From: Apostichopus japonicus
Taxonomy: Eukaryota; Echinodermata; Holothuroidea; Aspidochirotida; Stichopodidae
NCBI RefSeq assembly: GCF_037975245.1
Contig: NC_092565.1
Span: forward strand, 2,615,499 to 2,679,498
DNA: 64,000 nucleotides
Direction: 5' to 3'
The notes under the pieces were generated by a model, which ran no database searches, was not told the DNA's origin, and was given only the letters and a program-made list of their open reading frames with translations. Below are positions 13,774-29,040 of this stretch, one piece after another (position 1 is the stretch's first letter; each line of letters starts with the position of its first letter). The position numbers and the translations under genes were made by a program.

Positions 13774-16700
13774 AGAATACGTCCATCAATACGTGTGATT
13801 TGTTGATTGAGGCAATTTTTCGTTGCAAAAGGTGACAAATAGGTCACGAAACATTAAAACCAACCAGCATTAAAAGTCCCTGCCCGAATCTATGGTTCAG
13901 TTATTAAGCAAAATACTTTTTCAGGACTTTGCAAGTCAAAGTTAATGTACTAATAAATGTGACAAAAACATGATATTGTATATCTGCTCTCAACAATACA
14001 CATCGTGCTTAATAATTCTTTATTATTATCATCATCGTCTAGGTATTCATGTCTGTTTAAGTTATCTTTGACACTAAATGCCCATTATGTAATAAAATAC
14101 TCAACGTCGAGTCAGTTAGTCTATTGGTGTTGTAGAAAGAAAAAAAAGCCAGCAATATAGTTTTCTTAAAACGCATCTTTTCTACACAATTTAGTGTAGA
14201 CTACAAACTAAGCCAATCTAAGAACGATGACATCACGGATAATATTCCCCATCTCAATTTATCTATACAATATCACGTACATGATTACACCGTATGAAAG
14301 GGCTAATGTATAGTCTATAGAAATGGCTCAAAATGTGTCTAATTTTCTTCTGAAAACTTAAAAACATTTCTTCTGACGAAGTTCCCTGACCCCTTACACG
14401 GGAGTCGGCTTCAACGACCCTAGAGCTTGCAATAGACACTCTTTTATAAGATCCTTGAATTGCCTCTTGATATATATATACGTATATTGCTTAGCATTTG
14501 ATATGATGTATATAATTACTTAAGACAACGTTGTGGTCTTTAATTGTTTTAGTGGTTAAAGGTAAATGACGAAAACATGGTGAATATCTGTAATTAGAGA
14601 GTGTTGGAACTTCCACATGTCTCAAAGATTTATCTAGATTACATAACACTAGTCAAGGTATTGTATAAATATTAGTGACGGTTTTCATTCGTTGATACCG
14701 CTAACTTGTGTTTTGTAATTGCAGCCTAGTAATAATGTAGCCTTCGGATTAAAAAAAATCAAATATAATAGGACTATGTTGATTATGCCAGTTTGACATA
14801 TTCACTTATTTCAAAGAAAGTTAAACATATCGGTTAAGCCTACATTGTGTGTATCTACAGAGAGTGTGAGAGAGAAACTTTTTTTTTGGAACAACTTAGG
14901 CTTCATTTCTTCACGGTAGGTTGAAGGTACTAGGAGTTAAGTAGTTTATATGTTAAGCATATATAATACAGATAAAAATATGTTATTGGAATTTCTAAAA
15001 ACAACTTTATTCTCTGCATGTATGAACACTGCGATTACACATTTAATTTGAACTTTTGAGATGATTCTGATATTGTAAATATTAACATCTTTTCTCATAT
15101 TTGTAACGATTGTAACCATTCCGTGATGTTGTGGTTCCTTGGTATTGAATATTTACAAAACTGTTCCACGTAAAATGTAACTGCGGAAATGAATATTGAC
15201 TCTCGAATTGATGAGTCTGTGCGAAATAATATATATATTGAAAAATCATGCAAACTTTCCCTATTGTTTGGGTATTCTTTTTTGTACAATTTGGTCACTT
15301 TAAGTCATGTGTCTAAGCAACTACCTACGGTCAACTATTACCGAAAATAGAGCATAGTTTGCTAAATAGTCAGGATAAATGGGAGCCATGATGGAGCATG
15401 AGACACATGTTCCTTCAGTTTTGTTGAAACGAAAATCATGTAGCCTCATTCAATAAATAAATTAATTACATTTTTGGTAATGAATAATGTCCTTATAGTA
15501 TTTGAAACGTAAAGAACTGTAAGAAAAAATTAAGAAATAATAATATTAATTAAAGGGTGCCGTTTTGTGGGAAAAAATCAATGTTGGAATTTGCGGTATA
15601 GAATATAAGAGCGTCCATGTTATAAGAACTTTTTGAGATAATTTTGCGGTTTGCTTCTTCAAATCTGCAATTGAATGTGTGACGCCCCCCCCCCCCCCCC
15701 GCCCGATTGAACCCTGTACTAACGAATATATCAATGACATTGATCGGTACAAGGACCATCTGAGTCAAGTCAAGTTTTTGTTATTCGTTAATAATTATGA
15801 ATGAATAAAATATCAAACATGTTACTGTAAATTTCGTCCGGCCTTCTTCATCATAAATAGTCCAGTCCACTCTAAAAAAAGTCATTCTTAGAAGAAAATA
15901 AACACGAGAACTATTTGTAATGGTTCCTCCTCTTCTTTTAGACTTACTCTCTTTCAAATTGTCGATCAGCAGATCAGATCAAGTAATTAGACGAAACAGA
16001 TTAACATTCTTCTCCTAACCAAACCCGTTCGACCCACCCACCCACCCACACCATACGTCCCCCCCCCTCCCACACCCAACCAACACCCCACACCCAACGC
16101 CTTCCTCCTCAGATCCAACACAGTATGATCAGGCGTTGATACCTTCAGATGATGAAACAATTAGCATTTGCAGTATCTCCGAGTTTATACATTATGAGAA
16201 TGCAAACCGGGAAATATACATATCATTTATCAATGAGATTGATACATATTTGCATTATATAGAAGTACCATTTGACCTCGCACACTTTCTTCCCAGTCAG
16301 CATGTTACCCACATCTGTTGATAGGTTTTGAAATATCCATAATAATTGTGACGATTCTACAACCCCCAGATAGGTGTCAATAAAACAATGGATTAGCTCA
16401 AAATAAATTACTAGTGACAGACTATCACGTTTTTCTATACTGCTTTTCCTTTCTGTATACAAGTAGATATGTTATCTGGAAACAGGCAGTGCGGACAAAC
16501 GTGCATGTGCCTACATTTCCTACATTCTTGACTATATTACCCGAATTTCCAGAGTTGAAATTTGTAAATTAACTTAATCTTTGCACCATTGGACAACGTA
16601 TACTCATTATAATTGTTAATTTTGTTCTAAGCACTCGAATATTTTGTAATTCGTTAAATAGTCACCGTACTCGTCAAAGGTATTAATATCATTGGATATA

Positions 16701-17388
16701 TATTGCCTTTCTTTAAGCTACTTGCTATCAGGTACCAGAAAATATCGAGTTCATTTCAATAGTAGAATGTCACTAAGAATGATGACGACATAAAATTCTT
16801 GTAATAAACAGCATATTTGTCATTTTAGAAAAGATGTTTTTGAAAACGTTCTTGAAAAATATTGAATGTAATAATGAAATAAAATGTAGAAATATTATTA
16901 TCAAAAGCAGAAAACAACGGTAGTCTGCAGCATGTATGGTAACGAATAGTCCAAATATACTGTTGAATGATCTCGGTGTTTCAGCAAAATCTCGACTAAC
17001 TATTGAGATGTTGAGGAAAGAAGTCAAAACTTCGACGGACTTTGGGGTGTTTGGGAAACTCATTTTGACGGTTAGAGGTGAATTTCTAAGTAGGCCTATG
17101 GGAATTGAAGCGAGGCATTCAGTTCAATGCGGTATCTAGTACGATGCAAGTAAAGTATTGTGTATATTTATACATGTTCGAAGTTTTTTTTGTTATTGAG
17201 GGGGGGGGGGGGGTTGGGGGGTGTCGGCCCTGCCGTCCCTGGGCTAGAAGCGGTGCTTTAGCGAATATAACCCAGGCATACATTTACCAAATAAGAGTTG
17301 AAGAGGAATTTAAGACACACGTCCTTGTTCATGTATACTTACACACACGTAGCCTATCACTTTATGATCCATTCCAAAGAGGAAGGCC
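13774..17388. other. Gene-free spacer
   Basis: Only short, stop-ridden frames occur. Notable items are a C-run at 15686-15702, a CCCACCC-rich patch at 16035-16100 and a G-run at 17201-17214. No exon with credible splice sites or recognisable domain was found. Confidence 0.5.
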
Positions 17389-17448
17389 ACACCATATCAA
17401 AACACACCATATCAAAACACACCATATCAAAACACACCATATCAAAAC
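17389..17448. repeat. 15-bp minisatellite, four copies
   Basis: Four perfect units of ACACCATATCAAAAC. In one frame they read as a five-residue HHIKT repeat, but there is no sign that they are translated. Confidence 0.92.
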
Positions 17449-19526
17449 CAAAGATTCAAACTGCCCTAAAAAGTTAAGTTCACAGTGCCACCGTTGGTCC
17501 GAGGAGGGTAGACGTTTAAATCATTCTTCTGAAAAAAATTGCCAATGGTGGTAAGAAACCTCGCCCCCAGTATATTATTACACGTAGGTATGAGATTACA
17601 ACAGCAACATAGAAACTGAAACATAAACATAAACATAAAAATTAGAACTGGACAAACAAAATTTACAACAAAAGGTTCTGAACCAGTCAGGGAATCAAAG
17701 GTACAAACACTGGCTTCTTTGCCCATTCTCACGTTTGTTCATAATTCATAAAGTCAGTTTCCCGAAATAATAAGTATTTACCCGAAATGAAGTTAAAAAG
17801 GTACCATCACATCACCAGCGAAATATTGAAAGCAAATTACATTAATATTAAACATATCAACAACAACAATGAACAACGTGAATAAGTTTATCCTAAAAAC
17901 TAAACACGATAAACTATATACATAACTGAAGTAGGCCTATGCACTATCGGGACAGGAATCTCTACACCGAGTATCTTCAGATCGCAAAGGGGGTGACGAA
18001 TATCGCCAGACTACTAATTCATATATACGCGCCACTTTCATTAAACCCACATGTCCGCATCCAAATGCACATAAACAGCGCCCTGTGATTGAATGTAGAT
18101 ACATAGCTCTATGACCAAGTTGGACATTAATGTGAATCCTCCCATGAAACTGAATCATGATTTAGTATGTTAAAGTAACATCATATTTACTGTTAGTTTT
18201 TTATTGTATTTTACGTTAGAATACAAGCAGCCGCGACGCCGAAGCTAACATGTAATTTAAGCAGTTCGTTCAAATCGTTTTTTTTTTTTTTTGAGATTTT
18301 TAAGTGGTATTTTTCAAAACGTTAATTCACGTCTTTAGAATTCCTTTAAAGAAACGTTTTCTACTGTCAAAAGGTTCCTTTTTAGCTCATGATATACTTT
18401 TATTGCAATCAATTCATAAATCGGCTATACCTATTTCGTGTAACTACGAATGGATACCAAATTTTATTCAACTGTAACTACTAACTGTTAGGCGATTTAC
18501 AGTTTTGCAAGTAACAACTACTTAACAGTCAACTATATATCGATGTCTATTTGAGATGAAAGTGAACACTGTCACTTTAATATGAGCTTAAACAACAACA
18601 ATTTGAAAGCAATAAACACATGCATTTATATCAATAAATATCAACATATAATAATATATCATAACACTGGAGGACAATGTTTTAAGATAAGAAAAGATGA
18701 AAGTAATGAAAAGATTAAACTAAAAATGATAAATAGGTTGTAATATTGAGGAACGAGTCAAATTTTACAGACATAATGTTCACAACTTCCCGAAAATAGT
18801 AAGTTGAAAGTAGTCGAAGGTTTGACATAAAATCGTCGAAATTTCGAGACAGAGACTTCAAAAAAAAATCTTTTGGTATGAAAAGAAATCAAGAAAAAGT
18901 CCTAACAAGTTCAAGAAGAGTAGGGGGATAGTCGAAATTTTGAGGAGAAAATTTAGAAATTTAGCACCCACCTGGGCCTTTTACCTGACCCAAACTGCAG
19001 TTGGTGCTCTAGTTTGCTTTTGACTTCAAAGAGAACAAATTTCAAGGAATCGTTGTCTCACCCGTCCCCGTTTTGTTATGTAAGATAATGGCTAAAATGG
19101 AGTCGGAAACTCATCTAATAAAATAGACTGAATTTAACAAATGCAAAGCACTGAGTAATTAAAAGGAATATAATGCGTTGAACAAATTTGAGCTTAAACT
19201 GCTTAGCCTATTTTACGAGCTCTAACGAATGGCAGAAAGTTGATAATAAGAAGAAATTGGAATATCAATCGCTACAGCTATACGTTCATGGAACCGATAA
19301 CACTTCCTTTTGACACAACCTGATACGCAATTACACATTTTGTTCGTAACATTTGAGGTGATTCACGTATACTGATGCATACAGACATACTTGGACAGCT
19401 TGTACTCAATGGTGAACTCTTGGAGTCTTGGTCAACTTTCTTTCATTACAGTCATGTTAGCTATTTGAAAGTCTCCCCAACAGCCAGTCAATCATTTACA
19501 TTTCACAAGTATCCATGTTTCCTTGT
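17449..19526. other. Spacer downstream of the MYND gene
   Basis: AT-rich, with a T16 run at 18275-18291. No gene was recognised. Because the MYND gene ends at 19527 on the minus strand, the higher-numbered part is probably its 3' UTR and flank. Confidence 0.5.
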
Positions 19527-22500
19527 TTATTCAGTGACTGCTCGATACCATTCTAGTGTTCTGACATCTCCCTTCAGCATATTCACTGTGCGAACAGCCA
19601 CTCGTCGGTTAAACGGGACAACAAGATTCCTCCCCTTTCGGAAGTCCCGCATAAGCAACCCTCGACGATTACTGACATCCGAGATTTTAGGAAGTTTTCC
19701 CTTGCCCTCTGCTTCAGCGTACTTGTCACCCCTCAAATAGTTGATGAAGAACGCAGTGTTGTTGTAGTACTCGTGAAAACAACTAGAGTTTCGAGAATTT
19801 AGATCACTTATGCTTACGTTGCAATCTATCATTCCTCTCAATGTTACAGTTATTACGGTCATTTCGTCTGTTGGCCAAACCGCATCATCGATACCAACAT
19901 ACCAATTAAATGTTTCTGTAAAGAGAGCAGCATGTGGATTTGTCATACTAAGGAACGGTTCTAGTGCTTCGAGAACGTTTCCTACTCTGACATAGTCAAT
20001 TAAGTTTGAAGCAAATATTCTGTCAAAGCCTCCTTCATATTCAGGGCGATTGATGACAGATCCTATGAGTGAGTATTCAGTTGTACTGATGAAGAATGAA
20101 AGTCGTTGATTTCGAATCATTGTCCGAGATTTGGCAACTAAGTGAGTATTAAATACGTGACACATTGCACTAATAGAGTCATACGTTTTGAATTGAACCA
20201 TATCCAAATAGTCCCACATTTGAAAAGGAATACAATCAGATCTAATGCAGTAGGTAAAGTCGTAACTTGACGGCAGCCTCATGGCTGTAGTTAGTAAAGA
20301 TTCCCGTCCCCTGCCAGTGAACGTCGGGTTGTAGTGCGTCACCGTATTCTCCGCGTGTGCTTCGGGTAGTATAACACCATCATCAAACCACTTTTTTACT
20401 GAGGAGGAATGTTGTTGTGGCACGTCATGCAATAGACTCTGTATACCGACGCTGACCATTGGATCAGAATCAAATATGGCCTTTCTCTCCTCAAAAATGT
20501 TAGCGCAGGACTCAGTCCCAATTTGGCAGGAATACCTTCTCCATCCGTCCCAAACCTCACGCATTGCTTTATATGATTGCTCATTGACGTCAATCATTCC
20601 TCCAGACTCCATTTTCAAATGTAAAGAATTCATCTTAATGAGCTTTGAAAGAGTCTCCTGGAGTAGCAAGTAATCTTTACGAGGGAGTTGAAATGACAAC
20701 CATATTGTAGAAACATTTGAAACCTCCTCTGCTTCACAGGAACTAATCAGGAAGAGTAGAAGGACATTTCGTGCCATAGGGAAAGGATCGAGATCGTTCA
20801 AGACAAATCTGAGACTACCATTAAATTCGCCTGGCAGTGATTGGACAGTTTTCATCACGTGACGCAAATCACCACAAGCTGGCAACAAAATGCTAAAGTT
20901 TTTTAGGACACTCTGTCCGCTTTTCATTTCGTTTCTTTGTAGGTTCAAGAGATCGTTTGGAAAAGAATTACTGAAATAGAATGGGTAGTCACCCATAGAC
21001 GTTATCGGTCTGGATGCTACTTGTTTAACGATCTTCTGCCATTTTCGACACACTGGTTTATGTTTCGTCCAATCTCTTCGTTGACATTCTATGTTGCAAT
21101 ACCAAACAGAGTAACAGCCAGAACACTATGTAAGAAAAGAATCAATACTTCATTAATTATTTGTAAATGAAATAACCATTCATTCTGTTATGTCCGTGTT
21201 GATTGTAATTACTAAATATGAGAACGAGAATTACACTACAGCTCCGTTTAGAAGATATGGAACACTGAATCATGTCATATGTTAGGCTCATATAATCTTA
21301 GCGCGAAAAACAACCTTGCCTAGCGACTAACAGTAGATTAAACAACTCCAGATTTTGAGCGCTGATTGATCAACATAGCAACCTCAGCCACCCAAGTGTC
21401 GCACTTATTTCTACTAGCTGCATCCACATGTAACTAGTATATAGGTACACGCATCCCAGGCTTTCTATTTGTAGACTCTATTTCCGGTGTAGCATTAAAA
21501 AGTGTCCGGCCGGACCATACTTTCTAAGGAAAGATTGTCCAGCCAAACTAATATCATTGGAAATTTGGTCCGCAACGATACCATAGGATATGTAGTCCCC
21601 ATTTGAAAATGTCACAAAAAGGAAAATTTCCCATATAAATGTTTCAAATTAGGTGATTGTCAGGTCGTTGGGTAAGTTTAATTCCATACTGAATATGCTA
21701 ACAGTTTTGAAGTTTGCTGGTTTCATTTGTATCATTACATGGAACATTGCGCGATATGTACATCACAGATTATGATTCATACAAAGACGTTCCCTTAGCG
21801 TTAAGGGGGAGGGTGGGGTGGGGGGTGTAGGATCACGTTACTACAGACACTGTGTTTTATGCTTATATCCATTGCTCGTCACAGTTCGACATTTACAGAC
21901 AAGCGCCCTTATTGCTAATTCTTTCCGTGTTCCACTTAACTTACATCAATGTACAATATGGTGACCACCATCCTAGTCATACACTATTACTAAGTCTGAT
22001 GTTATAGATACGCATAGTACTGATAGACTAGGCTACATTAGCACCGTATAAGATATACGAAGCAGAATTCATCGCCTGGACCAACTGCTACCTTTCTATA
22101 CCAAATAGTCTGGAACAGTAGGTCAGTTACCGTGTGAAATTGTTTATATTTTCAGTGATTTGCACTACTGTTTAACCCCCATACCAACAGTATGTGTACT
22201 GCAAAATCGCCGTACGATCGTATGTAAGAATGCTAGCCTAAGTACGACAAAGGGTACACTGCATTACGTACGTACGTGCGAAATGTACAAAGCGTGTTTA
22301 TTGTGGCACATTATGGTATTCCCCACGACAGAGTACCATCGTCGTAGTCAGCAAAACCATAAAATTGTAATTTTTCGCAGAATATTGTTTTCTAGTTTAC
22401 AAGAGATGAATCATATGATTGATTAGTTTGACTGTTTACAATTAAAGTCTTCAAATACTTATATAATTAAACAAACACTACACACAAAATTACGACCTTG

Positions 22501-23520
22501 GTCATGTGACAAAGGTTGCATATCAATCAGGTAATACATAGCGATCTGTCAATTGGCTTTCGTAAAAAGGGATGTCGAGTCCGATAAAACTACTGAAACA
22601 ATCGGCACTTTTCATATGGTTGTAAATATTACAAAATATCTTATCTAAAACCGTTTGCCCCACATCAATTACATTCGTTTTGGCTAAGTAAGAGCGTTGT
22701 GAGTAAGATAAGGATATTATCCTTTGATAAACGACTTTATATTTTATTTTGTAAACCTCAGTCCGACAAGAAAACTTAACGAAGTTGATGTATTTAGTGT
22801 TGCTGCAAAGATAAATGTCTCCATATACATAATCTTGGTACCCCAAAGTAAAACAACGCTATAATTGCAGGAAAGAGTCGGTTACCCCACAAATGACACA
22901 ACAAACCACGTAGTTAAGGGCCCCTCAGTGGTACCGAATAGCAAATACGACAACGTTTCCATATGTGCTAAATTAAAATGCTCAGTTTTTATATTCATTT
23001 CCTAACTGATTCATACATATCTTATCAAAACAATCCTTAATACTTGTCACGAGGCAACTCAAAGAGAGCTTGAGCATATTGTATCAATTAATAAGATATG
23101 TACTTTAAGAGTATGGTTTACTACATGGGCTGAGAGGTATTCGACCATATTGTCTCATTGGTATTTACGAAATTTCCGTAATGGCTTCTGATACCTTTTG
23201 TTACCTCCCATCGATCTTTGACCTGAACAACATGAATCTAAACGTGGCAATAAAGGCACTGAAACCCTGCAGCAATGAATCACGCTATCTTTACAAATAA
23301 AAGAAGCTTATACACATACCTCACTTTTAGCGCCAACCTTCTGACAACATGCACAACTTTTGACAGACCAGTTTGGGCATTCAACGCTTTTGTGACGAAC
23401 TGCATCATTTTCTCTGCATTGGTTAGTACAATATTCTGCAATACCACACGAATCACAGTTGACAGGACTCCGACGTAATGCTTTACTGCAACGCCAGCAG
23501 AAACCTTCTTTAACGTCCAT
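19527..23520 (-). CDS. Double MYND zinc-finger protein with DUF4470 domain, 2 exons
   Basis: Exon 1 is 23320-23520 (67 codons) and exon 2 is 19527-21125. The join is phase 0 at GAG|GTATGT and ACATAG|TGT, giving 599 aa. Two complete MYND fingers are seen. The first has ligands C8, C11, C22, C25, C31, C35, H43 and C48. The second has C56, C59, C68, C71, C77, C81, H89 and C93, with the intron falling inside it. Residues ~113-200 match DUF4470 (LLPACGDLRHVMKTVQSLP, VLNDLDPFPMARNVLLL), the domain found at the N-terminus of dynein-assembly factor DNAAF3. The ~400 remaining residues are unassigned. MYND fingers usually bind proline-rich partners, so a scaffolding role in the cytoplasm is inferred. 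The start ATG directly precedes the first finger. Intron 21126-23319 has no other gene. Confidence 0.87.
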
Positions 23521-26500
23521 TTTCTATAATAATGCAAACCTAAGGAAAATAATTAGTCAACGTGTGGATGTGTAAGTTGCAATTATTCGAATGATAAATG
23601 GCTATTCGCAATTTGACATCATGTAATATTCCACAGTTAATAAAATCTCTAGGCCTGATTGGTGCAAAAATTATATTCTTTACCACGTTTGGTTAGTTGT
23701 AAAATAAACTCATTCCCAAAAATTCAACAATTGCTTATAGTACATTACAATCAGTTGAATGCTTGAGCAAAGTTGCTAGTGCATGAACAAAGTTGTTAGG
23801 ATCTATTTTTTCCGTTTTGTTTACCCAATTGTCATAACACATTTGTGAAAATATCATAAATTTTCACCTTTCATGGCTCTGCCTATCATAGAAGTTAACA
23901 AGTATAACAAAATCATATCACTAAAGCTTACAAAGACAGTCTTAGCTGCATGCATGCGACAATATAAAAATGCAATTAATGGACTATAGCCTAGCCTACT
24001 GCCATAGGAAAGTGGTACTTTATACTGTATGTAACAAATTCAGATTCATTGTGGTTGCTGAGATATTGAATGCCTGATAGTACCTATTTTAGGTGTATCA
24101 TATTCTCTACATGCCAACCTCACTGCGGAAAGAAAACTTAATAAACCAATCTTGACCAATGAAGTGGCCATGTAGTATGTACAATAATGGGAATATTCTA
24201 TTTTCAGACACTGATATAGATTGTAATTAAATTTCAGTGGCACTTCAGCTATAACTACCAATTCTGCAGCCCAGTTTTTTCTTGCAAAAAAAGATGATAT
24301 TTCCTTGATCATGAATTTTCTTATTTCTTTGATGGTGCTCATCTTGGCAGAGTTAAAACCACACAAAATAGTATGTCTAGTTTCTATTGGCAACTATCAA
24401 CGTGGATGTTACAAGGTATACGTTCAACGTTGCAAGATGTGCCAAGAGGTCAAATGATTATTGTCCTGTCTTAGGAACAAGTCTCCACAGCATTCCTATA
24501 ACTGGATTATGGTAACAGGAAAATTCTCCAGCTGTTCTAATTGTACAGGTTGTCCACAACATGAGGGACAGTTCAAGTTTAGTTAATGTCACTCTGTCTG
24601 GACAAATAAAATATTTACAAGAATAAAAGTAGTGTGTATAGCCATAAATTCTGGTCTTAACCCTTCAAATTGTGCTCAGACATTGTAAATGAACATTCAA
24701 GATGATTGAATAGTTTGGTAAACTTCCTCCAGCGTGATAATAAAAAATAGTTTAAGAATTTTGATTAAAGTGACCATATTTGAATATCTAGCATAATTAG
24801 GGCCGATACAGCGTACCTTTAAACCACACTTTGGCATATAACTGCAGAGCAACCACAAGTATGGGCGTATAGTTGTAAGTTGGTGGTCCCACTTTTCTGG
24901 TTTAGTGGTTTAAGTGTTTGTACATATGGTACACTATGGTTTATAAAACATTTACATGTATATGCAAAGTAACAATAATTGGCTCCAGTAACACCCTGTT
25001 TTGATCAGATATCCCACTAGTTTTATCTAGATCTATGTACATAATAAATCAATGGAAATAAAACAACAGTCAAGGCACACTCTGCAACTTGTAAATGTTT
25101 TTGAAATTATGATAACCTAATTGCTGTCTTCTTTTCTTAACGTTGTCTTCTTTTCGTTTAGGATGTAACTTGATAAAGACCCACGGTTCCCGTCCTATCA
25201 TGAGTTTTATGCACGGATGAAAGTTCATGTTGGCTAGGCAACTCTCGTAGACCTATAAAGTACAGTTACCGTAATTGCTAAATCTTACCCACTGTGTTGA
25301 AGAAAAACGGCTACAATGAAGTTTTAACCTTTGTTTAAGTTCGTAATCTTTTACCTCTGCAATTATTTGTTGTTGTAGCTGTTGCCTGTCCTGTACCCGC
25401 CCTCCGTTGGGGAGGAATTTAGGTTGATGCGATCTCTCCCTCTGTATTAAGATTACTATGAACAAGATATGGTTTAAAGAAATCGTAGTGCATCGGTGAT
25501 TTCGTGATCTTTGTGTAACATAAGATAAGTTTGAACAGCAGACTCTTCGTCGTTTACATTGCGCTGTCCAGTTCCAATGCGAAGAATGTTCGCAATGTAG
25601 GCTACTCTAACGTTTACAATCGGACAGTTCTACGAAGCCTATAAGCTTCCCGGTACTACATTCAGCTCTGACAACGATTCCGCATTACGTCATTCACCAA
25701 ATTGATGCGTTCGTACAAACGGTGCCTTTGGTGAAAAGTAGTGTATCTGAAAACTCCCTAACTTAGAAATTAAAAGCGATCTGTGTATTTCCAGCAGTTC
25801 AAATATAGACCACGAAGCTAATGGCAGTTACAGTGACCAAGAGGATGAAAGAGAGCCTTAGAAAGAAGGAGAACGATCTTCATATCTTGAAGTAGCCTAA
25901 ATTTATCAACGTCGTTATTCGTTTAACATATATCATGCACAAATATACATGCTGAATGCTGCATATGATAGGTAGGTGGGTGGGATCGATGAACACGTCA
26001 ATAAGCTTATAGTCTATAAATAAGAACCGGGATTTCCGTTATAATTGCGCAATGCGCCGAGTACGGTCATTTATGCAGGGTGCTGTTAGACAAGCTCCCT
26101 GATTGAACTATGTTATAGCAGGGAGTTGTTATGGAAAAACTCCCTGGTTATAGGCACCTAGCTAAGTATCGTTGATTGGTGCATTACTTACCTGAGTGTA
26201 GACAATACAACCAATGTGCTGGTACGTACATTACAGGGTTGACGTAAATTGGAACGTCCTTACAAATCAAATTTCAAACTGCTACAATACAATGTGGTTA
26301 TTCTCATAATATATCACGAATATTCCACGAAATATTCAGGATTTATGGAAACGCTAAGGTGCCATTAAAGTGTTGAGATCTAGGCTCTGCAATTTTGCTG
26401 TAGTCCATCATTTTGCAATAAAATGATGAAATATAGACATTCAGATGAGAGTAATGAGTCAGTTTGTTGCAAAATGTTGAACTGTTGAAATATACCAAAT

Positions 26501-29040
26501 GCCAATTTTATAATTTTACTGCAAATTGTTAAATAAATGACATTTGATAAACAATCATTTGATCATTTTGCCACAAAAACGTTGAGTAGGTGAATTGTCA
26601 ATTTGATGAAAGTTGATACTGTATTTACAAGAAATTCTCAACAGGTTGACGGTTTAACTTTTCCATAAGGGATGACATCAATTTGCATGTCGTTTGTCAA
26701 GGTAATGTTGGGCTACAAGTATGAAGCTGCAAAAAAAGTATTTATTTCAGTGACTAAACTTCAACTTAATTACTTGGTAAATAAATGGGATGAGCTAATT
26801 AAGGGATGGAAGACAAGGGGTTCCCTGAGGTGGGAACACGTGACTCTTAGAATGAGATGTGGCTAGTATATCTGGTTATAGATTTTCATATCAAGAGCCA
26901 AAGTGAAAAGATGAAAAGTGCTATATAGAAGGAAAAACCTCGATATTTATAACAGAGAAAATAATATCGATTTATGTAAATGATAACTCCAAAGGTGAAG
27001 TGCGATATATTGACAGTAGAGCACTAAGCTGTTATCGCCTTAATGAATTAAATTGACAAAAGTCATGCACGAAAGAAACAATGGACAACGGTTTTGATTA
27101 TTATATTTTCAAAGGCAAGTTCTTCTTAACCAATTAGGTATGATAGATTTTTTTGTGGTCATTTTGGCAAAATCGTAGTATATGGTCCATAAGGAACAGG
27201 TGATTTCTGGTCAGTTTTTAAATCTTAATTTCCCCTCCGCGAATCCTACGTTATGGAATGGGTTAATGGTGATAACTCGAAATACTTCACATATAGAAAT
27301 GTGTACTTTGTCATCAACTAATTTCGAAGCACTTTATTATAGGCTACTTGCTTTTATAGCAAAGTGTGATCAGCTTCACAGAAGGCTTTCCACACTAGCA
27401 AAACTATAAGCATAGAATGACACTAAAGTTAACAACTTAGCTTTGATTCAGTAATTGATTCTTTTAGTCAACGTTCAGTGCGTCATTTGAAACTTAATTG
27501 TTTTCTTTAATGAAATCACAACATCGCCTTTTGGATCACTGTTATATAGAGCCATGAGAGACTTGCGTGTACCTGTACACACATACTATTATATAGTTGT
27601 AAAATATTTGATATGTTTAATATATACAAGGTCGTGACCACTGGGGTGGGAAACTTGTCTCTTTCCGACCCACATCCCAACTAACAAACTTTCTTCAAAT
27701 TGGCCAATAGGTTATAATACACACACACACACAGTCGTATGTATCAACCACGTTCAAAACAACATAAAGTTAATATAAATAGCACCATTTTGAATCTTAG
27801 CCCTCTTACCGAAACAAACCATTCTCAAAGGGGACACTTAAACCCCTCCTGCGGACAGCCTATAACTAAATGGTGTGCCCCTAACATTATTTAGCTACCA
27901 ACCTAAATGGACAGCGTAACAGAAGGAATAGCCTATGTTGCGTATTTTACATATAGAGAGAAGGCTAAACACAAGGCCTGCCGACCTGAACGGACAGCGT
28001 AACAGAAGGTAGAGCCTATATTGCGTAATGCAAAATAATATCACTATATGCGTAAATCAAATTAAATTTCTCTGAATTTCGAATGGGCACAAAAAACTGT
28101 CATTTCCCCCTCACCCTACGGAGGCTGCATATGGGCCTGTAGTAAATTGTATGTTTAAGATTAATTACAGATTGGTGAGCTCTTTTTCTTTTATTAAATT
28201 TGAATCAGACCCATTTTAACATAGGCCTACTCATTGCCGTGTTACAGAACAACATATATATAAAATATTCATCGCATAACACCATCATAAATAATAGTAC
28301 TCATAGCAAAAAGTCACCGTTGTCCCAGCAATTGACCTTTGGTCTTCCATTGTGAAGTTCCTAGCACGGGTAACTTCCTACCAAATTTGAAGAAAACATT
28401 TAACATTAAACAAATCAAAACGAATACACGAAAACACAAAGAGGGCAACCCATTGAATTATAGATCTGCACTCCTTCAAGACTTTACTCTTGGCATCCTA
28501 ATTTTGGCTAAAAAAGAATGCAATTTGTTCACACGGTTAGTTTGTAGTTGAACGGAGTTGTATACGATGTAGGAGGAGTTCGCAACACATTTTTGCTCTC
28601 TCACATACACACACACCCACACACCCATATATAAATATATATGTATATATATAAATATGATATTCAATATACCTAATACAACTTACAGAATTTGAGGATA
28701 TTTATTGGCTATGAAAGCACTTCATAGTCAATAAATGTGTTACAAAGTGTAAGCTTTAGTGTAGATCGACCTACTTACATGACAATCTCACAATATAAAA
28801 TAGAACGTGCTGGACAGATACCTCTATAGCAGTCGTAGCTTGGTAATAGCTCTTGGTAAACTAGGTCATAGCTGGCTATTACACAGTTTTTAATTATAAC
28901 GTCTTTAGTTTGAACAACATGTTTTTTCATTAAAATTATTCAACCATTATTCCTATCAACGTTTTTTTAACGATAAAATATTTGGCAAGTGACGCAATGG
29001 AAAACACCTTAACGTTTTTTTATTTTTTGTAAAGAATCAG
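23521..29040. other. Gene-poor spacer
   Basis: About 5.5 kb without a convincing exon. Small frames at 24046-24393 (-) and 25253-25465 (-) have no recognisable domain or good splice context. A short inverted motif (AGCTCCCTG facing CAGGGAG) lies at 26090-26150. A run of AC dinucleotides is at 27719-27732. Confidence 0.5.
27895..28030. repeat. Two-copy ~82-bp tandem duplication
   Basis: GGACAGCGTAACAGAAGG at 27909 recurs at 27992, each followed by an AGCCTAT.TTGCGTA segment. The two copies are diverged by a few changes. Confidence 0.8.

Noticed and set aside
24046-24393. 115-codon minus-strand frame as a gene
   Set aside because: No recognisable domain, no splice context and ordinary AT-rich composition.
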